64,000 bases of DNA from Cymodocea nodosa (Eukaryota > Streptophyta > Magnoliopsida > Alismatales > Cymodoceaceae): the NCBI GenBank assembly GCA_036874045.1, contig CM072341.1, positions 16,318,501 to 16,382,500 on the forward strand. Reading direction: 5' to 3'. Both the position numbers and the translations under genes were made by a program. The notes under the pieces are model-generated. The model made no database searches, was not told the DNA's origin, and saw nothing but the letters and a program-made list of their open reading frames with translations. The stretch's first letter is position 1. Every line of letters starts with the position of its first letter. This document shows positions 21,839-35,200 of this stretch, piece by piece.

Positions 21839-23573
21839 AGTCATACCCCAAAAATTTAGAAAATGACAATCGCAATAATATAAAAAAAGAAATCACATTT
21901 TAAATTAAAAGGAAACATGAAAAACCTCTCCTAATATTGCACAGCTAGACATCTAAATTAGGTTTAATAGCAACTAAAAAAAACTATAATCACATCCACA
22001 CATAATTAATGCCATGATTTCATTCATGTTAAATCCAACCATAATAAGTTCCAACATTTACATTTTCCACCTACGAACAACCTTACAACTATCTACGTCC
22101 TTCCTCACTCTCCCAATCCAAAGAAAATCACTTAAAGTTTAAAAACATCCACAAATAGGGTGAACTGAAAGCTCAGTAAGTATCCAACTAATTGTTCAAA
22201 AGAAAATACTCAAATAACATGCGTGACATGGGAAGGTCACATATAGTCAACATAAATATGCATGCAGACACAAATGCACAAGAAATGCTACATAAATCCA
22301 TATGTCATAAATTTCATTATCTTCTAATAATTATAGATATAGTTATGATCATATACAATCCTTATTAGAAGAACCTAAAACATCACACTTAACCCTGTGA
22401 CGTGGTATATTATTACATACAATCCATGTGACAAGGCCCAAAACATCATATTTAATCCCTGTGACTAGGTCCAAACATTCACTAGTTATCTCAATCATGC
22501 ACATAATACCACAGTTTAACCTCTTGTGGTTAGAGCCATATCATAGCCATTCTATAATTAATTCAACATGCATGCTCATACATAACTTTCTCCACATAAA
22601 ATAATGCACATGCATACAAAACACAATAACCTTCCCATTAATTAGTCATTATGCATAGTATGCCACCATTCCTCAAAAATAACGCTTAACAAATAAAATG
22701 ACTAATTTACCAACACATCCACCATGAATAATGGATGTTCTAGCCATAATTGTGCTAAATAAAATGCAATAATCCACTGAAATTTCACCTTAATTAAGCA
22801 ATAAATCAAGTAAGAAGCTCATAATCAAAATAACTAAAATGCAAACCTAGATATTGATGCATTTGCCCATCTCAAGCTAAAAACATGCTAAACTATTTCT
22901 AAACATGCATAAATCATCAATAAACCTACTAAAATGGTCAATAACCATGAAGAAAACTAATTTTTGGACAATGTAGAATAATACTTACTACAGGGGCTAA
23001 ATCGTAATTTTCCCCAATTTCTTGCTCTTCTCCTCTCCTTCTACCCGGCCGACGACCCAAGATCCCCTCTTGTACTGCAACGGCCGATCACCTCCGTCGT
23101 CTCCACCAAGCTCGGCTGGAAAACTCCTCACCACGTACTGGACCGGCCGGCGACAACTCCTCCTTTCCCCTCCATGCGCGGATGCCTCCACCTACCTGGA
23201 CAGAACAGAGGAGAGCGAGGTTAGCGGCACGATCCCGTCGCAAGGGTAACCCTGCACAACCAGACGGACTCACCTCGCCGCGGATGCTCGCTGCACCGCT
23301 CCTTCCTCCGATCACGCGCCTGGACTGAGGAGGGAATCGAAGGTCAGCAACCGAATCCTCCCCACGCGGGCGCCCCTTCTCAACCTGACGACCTACCTCG
23401 TGCGCACACCATCGCCGATCGCCGGACGCCGCGCCTAATCGACTCTCCACGCGGGCACCACGATGGTTGACGATGAAACCCTCGCTGTCGTCCTCACGCA
23501 CGGGCGGTTTTGGGGGAAAATATTTCTTCAATTTTATCTATTTTATTTTCCCACGTCTTCACAGCAACAATGT
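21839..23573. mobile_element. Probable solo LTR (LTR retrotransposon) in the THG1 upstream region
   Basis: The block starts AGTCATACCCCAAAAATTT, close to the common plant LTR start TGTCACACCCC, and ends ...CGTCTTCACA. It is flanked by GTAAC at 21834-21838 and GCAAC at 23574-23578, a 5-bp duplication with one mismatch. Its 1.7 kb shifts from AT-rich to GC-rich, and open frames in the GC-rich part match nothing. No internal gag-pol or second LTR is present, so it would be a solo LTR left by recombination. The ends are inferred from sequence alone. Confidence 0.5.
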
Positions 23574-23578
23574 GGGGA

Positions 23579-24888
23579 GGCGTTTGGTCAAGGAAGAGGT
23601 CGTCGGTGCTGCAGTGTCGGAACTGGTACTTGTTACTTGGGTGGGCGCCCGGCGTTGGAGAGACTGAAGTCGCCTCAATCCGTGAGGAGTGCAGGTTTCT
23701 GCTAGACCACTCGTCGTGCAGGAGGAGGCTCGCCGTCGGCGTGTCGTCAGCTGTGCCCTTGGCAGCGGACGGGGAGGTAGCCGAAGAAGCGCCCTAGTAT
23801 TTTGTAATCTGGCAGCGGACGGGGAGGTTTGTTCAGTATTTGAAAGAGAAATCTGTCGCTTTCACCCTTCCGCATATGCATCGTTCGTTTTATCAGGATA
23901 AAAGAACAATTAGATTAAAAGAATCTCACCGTGAAATTACAATTAAAGAGAAGATACAAAGAGATTTAATCTCTTAACAAAATAATATCGATAAATTAGT
24001 AAAAGAAGAACAACAAAACAAGTGAGATAAAAGGAAATAAAAAAGAGAGTAAAGATTAAAAAAAAAAAATCGATTTCAACGTTCAGAATAGTAATTATTA
24101 CATTTACCAAAACATTTTTAAATTTTAATCATTAAAAAATATCTTGAAATTTTTATTATTTATTAGAGAACTTAATTAGGGAATCCAACGTAACGATAGA
24201 GTCTTATCAAAGCCCCACTTTATTCTAAATCCCAAGCTACCATTATTTTTTTATTTTTTTATTTATTCTAGTTCGTTGGAGGATAGTTTTATCGAATCTG
24301 GCGTTAGATTAACTGTGAGAAGATCTCCTAACAGATAATAATTCGATCCAACAAGTAAATTCCGTTCACTCGAGAACTAACCCAAGGTGGGTTCTTTCTT
24401 TAAAAAGGGGCTAACTCAAACGTGATCTTGGTAGCCTTTGGAGGTGTATCTTATTTTCTTGTGTTAATTTTTTATTAAATTTCCTTTCTCTTAGACCTTA
24501 TAATTCACCCGTTATTCACGATAATAACGGCAGATTGTTTGTTGTTCCTCCCCTGGGAACCAAGAAGAGCGTGTTAATTGATCAGGAATTCCAAATGAGA
24601 TATTTGACTTGGGCCCTCCACAGTAAATTTCCCCATTGAGTATTTTTTTTTTCTCTTTTAAACCGGCCCGTCATGTGTTGAGGATGATTTCAAAGCTTTT
24701 CGTATGCAATTTGCGCGCAACGAGGAAAAAGAAGACGACTTGCTTAATGAGTGGGTTTGCTTGTTGAAGCACATATATGTATACAGCTTCTAAACACATC
24801 AATACACGAAGAAGCCGAATTAAGAAGAAGCAGGGGTAGCAGTAGGAAAAAAGAGAAAGGACGGAGTTTCAGGATTTCCCTCTCACTC
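23579..24888. other. Intergenic region, GC-rich at the left and AT-rich at the right
   Basis: Bases 23579-23850 are GC-rich and may be the original THG1 upstream sequence displaced by the LTR. An 18-bp phrase, GGCAGCGGACGGGGAGGT, occurs twice near 23760 and 23813. The remainder is AT-rich with no supported gene. Confidence 0.5.
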
Positions 24889-25155
24889 CTAGTTATGGCT
24901 TGGATTGGATTTGCTGCGTGGCGCCCTCTTCAGGCTTGCATTGGCAACCCTGCCAAAAGTGCTCTTCCTATCCTTCTCCTTCTTTTTCTTCTTCTTGTGG
25001 ATGTGGTTTGAATCCAGAGGCCCTGGCAGTAAATTTCCATGGGACCATGTTGGGTTGCTTAGAGCAGCAGTGGCGGCAGGAGGGGAGACGGTGAACTCGG
25101 CTGGAGAGAGGAGAAAGAGAAGAAACAGCAGCACGGAAACCGGGCTTGCTTTCAT
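24889..25155 (-). CDS. CLE-type (CLAVATA3/ESR-related) signal peptide precursor
   Basis: A single exon encodes 88 residues from MKASPVSV; an in-frame upstream ATG at 25176 would add seven residues. An N-terminal signal peptide (VSVLLFLLFLLSPAEFTVS) is followed by a variable middle with a lysine run. The last twelve residues before the stop are RAPRSKSNPSHN. This fits the CLE pattern R-x-P-x-x-x-x-N-P-x-H-N, and the precursor ends at the Asn as many CLE precursors do. Preceding Leu-Lys would suit proteolytic release. CLE peptides are secreted ligands of leucine-rich-repeat receptor kinases that control meristems and vascular tissue. The SKS core in place of the usual xGP/GS resembles the CLE45/CLE43 group more than CLV3, but the exact subgroup is uncertain. 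Confidence 0.72.
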   Translation of the reverse strand: MKASPVSVLLFLLFLLSPAEFTVSPPAATAALSNPTWSHGNLLPGPLDSNHIHKKKKKKEKDRKSTFGRVANASLKRAPRSKSNPSHN

Positions 25156-25176
25156 TGTGGTGGTGGTGAGCAGCAT

Positions 25177-25889
25177 GCAGATGAGAGCAGTTCATTTTTG
25201 TAAGACACGGCTGCTGACACATGACATTGTTAATCCAAGGGGCGCAGCGTTTGGTGTTCATGTCATGTGACCTATGCATTATTCCCAGTCCTCCTAGCTT
25301 GGATCTACGTTCATCAAAGCTAAAATGAATTAAAAGGAATGGAACAGGAAGGAAATTTTTACAGTTTCTTACCCACATATACATAACTGAGAACAAAACA
25401 ACAGCTGTTCTGTTGGAAAAGAAATAGCAGTAGATTACAGTTGACTCTGGTAATGTCAACGCGTTGAAAAACATGGAGCAGGTGCAGTGTTTGTATTTCC
25501 AAACTCTCGGTCATACCATTTTATTAGTAGTCACGAATGATAATCGTGCATGATTTTTTTGGGGAGAGAAGGGAGGAAAAAAATCAAATAAAAGTGACCT
25601 TCCTCATCTTCTTACAAAAATAAAAAAGGTTATTAACATGGGACGAATAATCATGGATGGACTGGCAGATGATTGGGAAACACATGATCGATCAACAGGC
25701 AGGCTAACTGGAGGTGAAGGGTGTATTATTAAACATGAAACTGGGACCAGTGCGCTGGCTGCCCATCTCACGTCATGTGAGGTTTTTATGTGGTTGACGG
25801 GTGTTTTTTTCTGCAATCACATTAACAGATGGGAACCCCGTGATTAACACGTAGATTCATTAAAATCAATCACAATATGCCAGTTAATT

Positions 25890-25935
<46 letters not shown>

Positions 25936-27127
25936 AGAGGATTCGGACACAAGAAAGCACTACAGTTAACAACGAAAACGAAGCCATTCTCGACCGACCT
26001 GTAGGATCAATTAATATGTTGGTGGATCTTAGGAAGGCTTGAACCCTGCATGCAGGCTTGTAAGCGGCATGTGACGATGCAGAGAAGATGGTGTGTGTGT
26101 GATCAAGTTGATCGATGATTGCTGGGCAGAAGCAGCGGAGAACATGCATGCTCCTTTCCTTCCACGGAATCTGATTGTGTATTTTTAAAAAATGATTAAA
26201 AGAAAATTGGCACAAATTGATAAAAAAATTAAAATTAAAGAAAAATATTTTCCTTCCCTGCTTTTCTTTTCTCCAGATAAAATATTTGTTTTTCTAGTCT
26301 ATTTTAAAATTTAAAGAAATTTAAAATTGACATGCAATTTAAAAGTCACAGTTAGAGATAAAATCAACGGTAGAATTTAAGGTTAATAGATACAAATTTG
26401 AAGGATCGATAAAAGAAGACAAAAAAAAAGGAAGAAAAAATCTCAACTATAGCGAAGAAGAAAAAACAAGAGCAACCTAACAACGAGAACGTCAATAGAG
26501 GAGGCCCTAAAAGCTTGATTGATTAAAGTTTTTAAGTTCTTGTTAGTATTACCAACAATATTAGAGCCTTTCTGTAAGGTTGATGTCAACAAGATTGATT
26601 TATTTTTTTATAAATCTGAAAAGTCAAGGATCCCCTGAAATGTGTCATTCTTAAAATACTATTGTTTGCAAATAGCAAACGTAATTAGAATGATTCAAAA
26701 AGAGTTACTTATAAGAATTTGGTTTGCCAAAGAGTAATCTATATTATGTTTCCCCAATTTTTTCCTTTCACAAAAAAATTCATATCCAATATTGCTAAGA
26801 TACTTATAATTAAAAATTATATAAATGTTCATCTTATTATTTAAATACATTAACTTAATTTTTTTTTAAAAAATTATAAATGTTCATCTTATCATTTAAA
26901 TACATTAACTTAAAATTTAATAATATGAAAATTATGTTTGGAATAAATATTTTTTATTATTAGTTAAGTTTAAATTAATATATCTAAATAAATATCTACG
27001 ACATCTTTTACTCACAGTCCCTAAAGGCTATCGCCATAAATTATAATTCCTCCTCCACCTCCACCACCTCCCCCGCCCTGTCCGAGATCTGATCTGGTGG
27101 AGTTGGGAACAGACCGAGATCTACAAG
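25177..27127. other. Intergenic region between the CLE-type and YIP4-type genes
   Basis: It should hold the CLE promoter (25177 rightwards) and the YIP4 promoter. It contains a CT microsatellite at about 25893-25929 and an imperfect direct repeat with TAAATGTTCATCTTAT near 26822 and 26877. No coding frame is supported. Confidence 0.55.
25893..25929. repeat. (CT)n dinucleotide microsatellite
   Basis: An uninterrupted CT run of about 18 units, followed by TTTCTCTAG. Confidence 0.95.
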
Positions 27128-30100
27128 ATGATGTCCGGCGGAGGATACACCACCATTGACAACCAGAAAGTCTCCGGATCCGTCCCAGTAACCTTCCTCT
27201 TCTCTTCTCTTCTCCTCCTCACAAATTCAAATTGCGTTCATCTTCCCTTCTCTTCTGAAAATGATACGGATTTTTGTTTTTACTTTTGTCTTTGATGTTT
27301 CTGTTCGTACGTAGGCTGTCGACACTGCTTCGGTCAGATTTACAGGTCGGTTGTTGCTCGATAAACTCATAAACTCAGTAAAGATCTTATTTTCCTTCTT
27401 TTGTTATCTTTCGCCGTCCGAGTTTTACCTGATCTGCCTTTTTTTGGTTGAATCGATCACAGAGTCGAATCTCCAGACTTTTCCTCCATCTGATTCGCAG
27501 GGAAAGATCGCCGGCACCTTCCGCCCTCCTTCCGATGCCGACGGTACGTACGTTAATTCCTTTCTGAACGGATACTCCAATTCTTTTGCGTCTCTCCTCG
27601 AATTGTACATTTAGGTTTTGTTTTCTACAGATACCTTTTCGAAGCCAGCGCCTGGGAGTTCTCTGCCGGACGATACCCAGCAGAGTGCGTGGCTCCGGAG
27701 GTTCACGGTGGGAACGTACAGGCCTTACTTCGATGTCGACACGTCGGACGTATTGGAAAGGATCAGAGACTCCCTGTTACCTTTCAAGGGAAGCTTCAAT
27801 GACAAGGCTTCTGAGAACCCTGATCTGTAAGTCCGATTGACTAGTATCACAGGATATTGATAAGTTGCTGGCTGTGCTTTGCGTTGGTTTATTTATTTTT
27901 GTGATTATCAGTTTCGATGCTTACCTTACATTTATGCAATGTTGAACGACATTCCCTGCGGCTTATACACTGGGTTTTACAGTTCTTATATTTCTCACCT
28001 CTAGTTTAATATCTTGAAATCCTACGTTCGGTAGATTATAAGAAGTTTACGTCTTAAGGACTTAATTTAAATATCTTTAAATTAAAAAAGAAAAAAGGCT
28101 TCTAATCCTACCAGGAAGTTGTAACCAACGCTGCTATTAGGCTTACCTTTTTTGTTTAGATCATTGTGTGGCCCTATTTGCTCCATTTTTTCTACTGTGG
28201 TACGTGATTATTCTTTTTATGCATCAAAGCATTTGAAAAAAAATCTTATAGTGACTTCATGCTCCAAATTGACAGTGACATCCCACTTATAACTTTTTTC
28301 AGACCATACCATTAAGTGTGAGGCAGAAATCTTACCTGCTCAAGCATGTTAAACAATCTTGTTGACTATTGAGACAAAAGCGATGTCTCTGATTTCAGAT
28401 AAAAACCTGCTGAACTCTTTAAGTTTGCTCATTATATTTGTACGGAGGTAATGGGAATAATATCTCTTATTAAGTTGGTAAACTGCAACATTTTTGTCGA
28501 CAGAGAATCAACCTCAATAGAATTTGGAAAAGTTTTTCATTTCTGGTCCATGCATGTGTCGACGGAGAGTCCACCTTAATAATAGGTTTTTTCATTTCTG
28601 GTCCATGCATCTGCCGAAAATAATCTACACTTGCCATTTTGTGTTATTTGTTCATGCACTTCATCACCCACGTCACAATTTCAATTTTTATTCAGAAGAA
28701 AAAAGGGTCCCCTTGAGCTTGCTCATGAACAAGTCAACATCTTACTTGATAGTCTAGTTTACATATATTAGACAATTTATCTCCACACATCCATATGCAG
28801 AGGATTGCACAGTATTCTGACTATGAAAATTTTGGGTTATAAGGTTTCGTTGCAACTGACTTCTCTCCATTGTAATGAGGTATTCTGATGTAGACTTATG
28901 ACAGTATAATCTTGATTCATCACATTTGACAAAGTGATGGAGGCTATAAAAATGGATGTAGAAGTTGCCAAATATTTTTCATCCAACTTTTTTTACTTGG
29001 ATCTATGGAAAAGGAAGTCAGATCTATGTCTGTGGGTATAAAGTTATCAACAAGTTAAATGATTTTGATTTGAGCCTATTCAAATCTGCAGGTTTATTTT
29101 TGATATTTGGTTCTACCTTTCATAATTTTATACAGTAATACATTCTAATGTTGTTTATATTTTATTTTTTGTGACATTTACATTCATACCTCTTGATATT
29201 CTCTTTAACATCCTCTATAATTGCTGATTTTATACTTCTATTATCTATTTGTAAAACATTTTGCAGGTATGGTCCATTCTGGATATGCACTACTTTAATA
29301 TTTGTGGCTGCTGCTATAGGAACATTTGGCACATATTTGGCGCACAAGTTGCAGAAGAAAGAGTGGCAATATGACATCCATTTGGTGACGTGGTCTGCTG
29401 GCTTATTTTATGGATACGTCACTATTGTGCCTCTTGGTCTCTATGTCATACTCAAATATTTCTCTGCACCAGCTGGCCTTGTTCAATTATTGTGTCTATA
29501 TGGTTATTCACTCTTTGTATTCGTTCCTGCATTGGTAAGTTTTCGAGATGTTTGGCTTAATCTTTTCTTGTAACGAGTCCATATATCATGTCAAATTTGA
29601 AATTCCTCATAAATTTCAAAGACATTGTGTATTATAAAGTTTGTGGTTTTGCTTAGGTCTGTAAGCTCAATTGACGTTATCTTACAAAGACTTGTATGGT
29701 ATCGGTACAAAAGCTTAGAAGGTCTCTTTATCTATGACTTTACCTGGCCACGAAACTATACTTGGACAGATCATCTATGGTGCAATTCATGCTTTTTTTT
29801 TTTTTTGTTCAATGATGTTTAGAAACAGTTTCAAGGAAATCATGTACAAGTTATGGCAAGTTCTAATCTGATTGAAAGAGTTCAATTACTAAGAGATCTC
29901 TTAGTGTAGCTGGTTCTATTATTATTATTTTCCACTTTTACATTATTTCATGGGAAAGCAAGAACTGATTTGTTTTTCGTTGATCACAGTGCTTATCCAT
30001 CGTACCTGTGGAAATCTTCAGATGGGCTATTGTTGGTGTCGCGGGATTTATGTCGGCCACATTTGTTGCCCTAAATCTACGTGCCCATATTAAATCAGCC

Positions 30101-30205
30101 GGTGAGAGATGGTTTTTAATCGTTGCTGGAATCTTTTTACTGCAAGTGGGTCTTGCCGTCATCTTAAAATTGTATTGCTTCACAGTTACTGTGGGAAACA
30201 AATAA
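27128..30205 (+). CDS. YIP4: YIP1-family Golgi/TGN membrane protein (YIP4a/YIP4b type)
   Basis: Six exons: 27128-27187, 27315-27345, 27463-27543, 27631-27826, 29267-29534, 29990-30205, giving 283 aa. The cytosolic N-terminal half contains YTTIDNQKVSGSVP, SNLQTFPPSDSQGKI and YFDVDTSDVLERI. After NPDLYGPFWICTTLIF, the YIP1 hallmark, come five hydrophobic segments: LIFVAAAIGTFGTYL, VTWSAGLFYGYVTIVPLGL, LVQLLCLYGYSLFVFVPAL, WAIVGVAGFMSATFVAL and FLIVAGIFLLQVGLAVIL. Arabidopsis YIP4a/YIP4b act with ECHIDNA at the trans-Golgi network in secretion and cell elongation. The start MM is at 27128/27131; either Met would do. Full family length with no damage seen. Confidence 0.93.
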
Positions 30206-32296
30206 GAAGCTTTTACGTTTTTCGTGCATCAAAATTTAGTGAAGAGGGAAGTCTCCCGATTCTTTTGGGTAGTCTTGTGAGAATTTATCCGTATGTGGTT
30301 CATTCGTTGAAATAGAAAAGCCGTTTCTAGCTTTGGACACAATCTCTTATAATGTAATTACAAATTTACTCGGCAGAAATTGGCAAAGTGTACGATTTTG
30401 AAAAATATAGATATGGTGGGAAATGAACGTAGTTCTTCTTCCGTTCTGTTTGTTATTATGATCTGTGTGGTTGAGGAATCTAAAATATCTTTTTCGATGG
30501 CTACATTGGTTTCTCTGTTGATTTTTTTGTTATGTTGATTTTTTTCTTGGATGATGATGCCTTCACTTGGATTTGTTGACTATTCCTCTTTTAAATGTCT
30601 ATATGCACACCTACGTAATTGGCATCACATGAACTTTGTAAGTACATGTACCCAACTATCTACAAAGATAATGGTTAAGGCTGTATTTGTCACGGACTCT
30701 CCATTGTAACTCTTATATGTATCTAGAGCAGTTCCTACCAGAGATTTATGCTAATTTTCCCTTAATCCAATTGATTTAGATGACAGTTAGGTTCTTCTAA
30801 CTTCCTTCCAATATTAATAATCACGAGAACACTTTCTTGGAATTATTGGAGGTTGACTACAAGCTTGGGAATTTCTGTTTATACGGTGATATATTGGTGG
30901 GTGGAATGAGAGTCACATCGAAGTTAGTGGTTAAAATAACAACTTAATCTATATTGATTAAGGTCAAAGACTTCTCATCTCATAAGTGATGGTGGCTATA
31001 TTATGTTTTGGTAAAATTGTAGTAAAATATATAATATTTTTTAATTTTTTTTTTTATTTTTCTTTTCTTTTGTCAAATACACTCCTTAAATACTACATTG
31101 TTCATAGATGCCCTTCTTACATTAATATATTCTTATCTGCATTTGAAATTCATGCCATCGAATTAAAAGAAAACATTTCTTTGAACATAATTCTCGCAAA
31201 AAATATTGTTTAAGAAATAATATTTGAAGAAAATTTGCGTCACAATGATGTACATAGCGCACGTACTCTAGCTGGCACACATTTGTTCAAGTGTCATACA
31301 ACACACATCCTAAAGCTTCATAGTAGGTTTTTCTTATGTTTAAATGCATTATTATTATTACGTATTTAAGAATTATCTTGTAATTTTGTACTTTATATCT
31401 TCTTTTCAAAAGAATGTTTTATACGTATCGTATTGGTACAGAGGCTTGTGGTCGTGTGTCTTGCATCGTACCGTGGGTTTTACACTTGCATCTGATGATC
31501 AGATGTGATCGAGGTGGAGCCAACCAACTGCCCTGCATCATCCGTGTATGTACGGCATCAACGAAGCCGATAGGTGCGTAAAGAGCTTCATCGTTGAGCT
31601 CAGTTACGAGGAGGGCACTTGGTGGCCGGTGTGGAGGCAGAGTTTTCGGAGGTAGGTGATGGCGGAGTAGAGGTAGATGGATGGTGAGGCTGGCGATGTG
31701 GTGGCAGGGGACAAGATTGAGGGTGATGGGAAACATTGAGGGCTGGTGATTTAATTTAAGGAAAGCAAAGAAGACATTGAAGAGTAGTTAATTGGTAAGG
31801 AGGAAGGGTTTGGAAGAACTGCGATGGGGCGTAGTTGGGAGGATCACAATGATATTAATTTATAAGCATTTCAGAATGACATCCAACCTGTCGTATCATC
31901 AATGAAAATGTTGTTGGGTGTAAAGGAAAAATAAATACGCTAGTATAGATCAATGGTACCGTATGTAACTCCTAAGAACTTTACGGTGCGAGAGAACTTC
32001 TAGACTACAGCATGCCGTCCCCTCTCTTTAATTTATGTTGACCCACGAACTCACACATATTTTGATTTTACCGATATAAGACGGTTGGACTTGACCTACC
32101 TGACGATCCTATGTTCCATCGTTCGCCTGACGACTTGGACGCGGACGGACGAGACAAAATAGGATCGATCTCGGAGTCCGCGACCGGAGTCGAAGACCAA
32201 GCCGTCCTTCCCTGCGCGTCACACCATCCACTCCCGACGGTCACCGTTGTCCCCGTCGGCTCCAATTAATTACAACGTCATCGGCGCCACGGTGAG
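30206..32296. other. Intergenic region between the YIP4-type and DUF21/CBS genes
   Basis: Mostly AT-rich. A GC-richer patch at about 31430-31740 has an open frame on the minus strand (105 codons) without a recognisable domain and may be a transposon scrap. The start of the DUF21/CBS transcript is probably within the last 200 bp, where GC content rises. Confidence 0.55.
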
Positions 32297-35200
32297 ATGC
32301 TGCGGGTGGGGAGGATGCTCGTGGCGGCGGCGCTCGGCGAGGACGTCGCCTTCGGGACCATGCGGTGGTACGTCTACAGCGGCGTCTCGTGTCTACTCGT
32401 CGCCTTCGCCGGCACCATGTCGGGGCTCACCCTCGGGCTCATGTCCCTCAGCCCCGTCGACCTCGAGGTACTGGAGCGGGGCGGCACTCCCATCGAGAAG
32501 AAACAGGCCGGTCAGTCTTCAATCGTCCTTCGTTCGTTTCGTTTCTTGTGGTGGCCTTTCTGTCATCCTGTTGCCGCCTCCTTTCCCATGGATTTCAGCT
32601 CCTATCTTTCGCTACGCGGATGCGCTCGACGATTTGGACGTTTGTTGTTCTTTGATTTCGTGCAAGTTGATGTTAATGCCACGAACCGTTTTTCATGTGG
32701 ATTTTGTATTTCCCTTTTGTCCGTTTCAATGCAGGTAGATTTGATGGTATTGTACGTTTAGGTTTTGAGAATTCAGTGCCACGAGAAATATTATTATTAT
32801 TTTAACTCTGATTTCTACAAATTTCAAATTTACCATAGAAAGCTTTCAAATCATCTTAATACACAATCTCCCGTTTACAAGAATTATACTTACTCTGATG
32901 TTCACTTTTTTTCTTCATTTATGCTTTTTGGTCTTGTGATCTTGTGTTAATGGGATTCAGTGAGTGATGCTTTCGGAGGAAATGCCCTTTTCTTCCCCAG
33001 GTGTATTAGGATTACAGGATTTATTTTGTGGTAATTTCAGTGAAACTAATTTCTTTATTGAACTTCTTTTCTAGCGGCCATTCTTCCGGTGGTTCAAAAG
33101 CAGCATCAACTTCTTGTTACTCTGCTTCTTTGCAATGCTGCAGCCATGGAGGTATGTTTCCCAAGAATGCCTTCGTATGATTCCAGAATTTCTAACATAC
33201 ATCCGACCTTAATGTTGTTTGCAGAGTCTTTGACCCTCCATATTTTTTATATATCATTTCTCATGTAGACCTTGGCCATGCAGGCATGGCTACCATTACA
33301 AATTTAAATCTCCTAATTTGAAATTCATATGGTTGTCTTTCGACTGCCAAAAGATTTCTAATGAGAAATTTTAGGTTTTTTTAGAATCTAAAGGTTCTGC
33401 CAAATAGTTCGAACTTCACTTCGAACACGCCGTCTCTCCACAATCAATAAAAAAGGAAGAAAAAATTCTAGGTTTTTTAATTTTCGATATACTTTTTCTA
33501 AATTCAAGAACTTGGTTTGTATTTAATTTTTGTTGGCTTGGGTTTTATCAGTGGAATAGATCTAAGGATACAACTGACACTACACTGCAGGCTCTTCCGA
33601 TATGTCTAGATAAGATATTCAACCCAATTCTTGCTATTGTCCTGTCAGTAACCTTTGTCCTCTTTGTTGGTGAGGTATGTTCTTTTTTCCAGAATCCGTA
33701 ATCTTTCTTCATTAAAAAATATGTTATATGTGTCCTGTACAATTTCCCAGGAGTTTAAACCCTCTCTTCTTCAGGTTATTCCACAGGCTATATGCACACG
33801 ATATGGACTTGCCGTTGGAGCCAATTGTGCTCCGCTTGTACATGTTCTGATGATAATATGCTACCCCATATCTTATCCAATAGGAAAGGTAATAGTATTT
33901 ATTTTCACATATAAAGAACGGACTTGGACTCCCCCCGCCCCTCCTTTTTTTTCTTCTGGATTGAATAGCATGAAGCAAAATAGCAGCTTGCTGCAATACG
34001 TGGAAAGAAGATACCTGAAATGTCCATCAAATGACTAGTTTTTTTTTTTGTAAAGAGGTGAGAGTCAATCAACTGACTAGTTAAAATGACTAAGTTATGG
34101 ACTCCGAATTCCCAAGAAGAAGTGACAGTTGATGGCCCCTCTTATTTCAGATCCTTGCGGAGCTTTTTTTCCCATGATGCTTGGATTAGATTTGGTTGAT
34201 CCACGTAGTGTAATTATAGAATGAACTGTTATTGTTGTTATACTTGAATTGGATTTGTGATTAAAATGCATCTTATATTGACTCAACTTCTTATATTTGT
34301 TTTTTCTCTTACAGATTTTGGATTGTGTGCTTGGACATAATCAGTCAGCATTATTTAGGAGGGCCCAGCTGAAAGCTCTAGTATCAATTCATGGCAAAGA
34401 GGTAGACTTCTTATGTGAAAAAGAATATGCTTTTTTCTAATAAGCATAACCTTGTCTTGTTTAGTTTGGTTAACTTCGTGCTTTACAAAGGTCCATATTA
34501 TCAAATCTTGATAATTTTGGTCAGCAACAGTTTTCTCCTATTTCAGGCTGGAAAGGGAGGGGATCTCACTCATGATGAGACGACAATTATAGGTGGTGCA
34601 CTGGATCTTACTGGGAAGGTATATAGCTAAGGAAGATATTATTCTCTTTAGTTCTGAATCTTCCAATATCTAGAATCCTCCTCCTTGAGGTATTTCCATT
34701 CAAAAAAATTCATTTGCAGTTTCTGTTTGTTTTCAGCTGTTAACCTTCAAATTTACTTACTAATATACCTAAATAAACATAAATAATTTAATAACTCTAT
34801 TCAACAACTGGTAAACAGTAGTTTATACAAGTATACTTGCTTTCCTTGATATGCGTATAATTTCTCATCATACTTTATATTCGTAGTTTGCATACCATTA
34901 CAGATTATTATTGTATTATTACATATAAGGCTTCTCTTCTTGTCATATTACCAAAGGTTCCCACCATTTTTCCCGAATCAGTGTGTTTCTTCCTCTCATC
35001 TCTTCTCAAGTGAGTGTCACGCCTTCCTGTTGGATGCTTCTATCCCTCTCCCTCACTTAGGTATTCCTCGCCTCTTTGAAACTCCTTCCTTCCCTACATT
35101 GAAGCCCTCACATATCCACTCTCTCTCCCTTCCATACACCACACTCATTCTCAAGAAAACATAAGGAAAGTGGTGGTGGTTGTGCCACCCCTCAAGCCAG

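Noticed and set aside
23022-23531. Open frames in the GC-rich part upstream of THG1
   Set aside because: Pro/Ser/Arg-rich on both strands and inside the probable solo LTR; composition explains them.
31419-31736. Minus-strand open frame of 105 codons
   Set aside because: No signal peptide, domain or splice partner; it may be repeat DNA.
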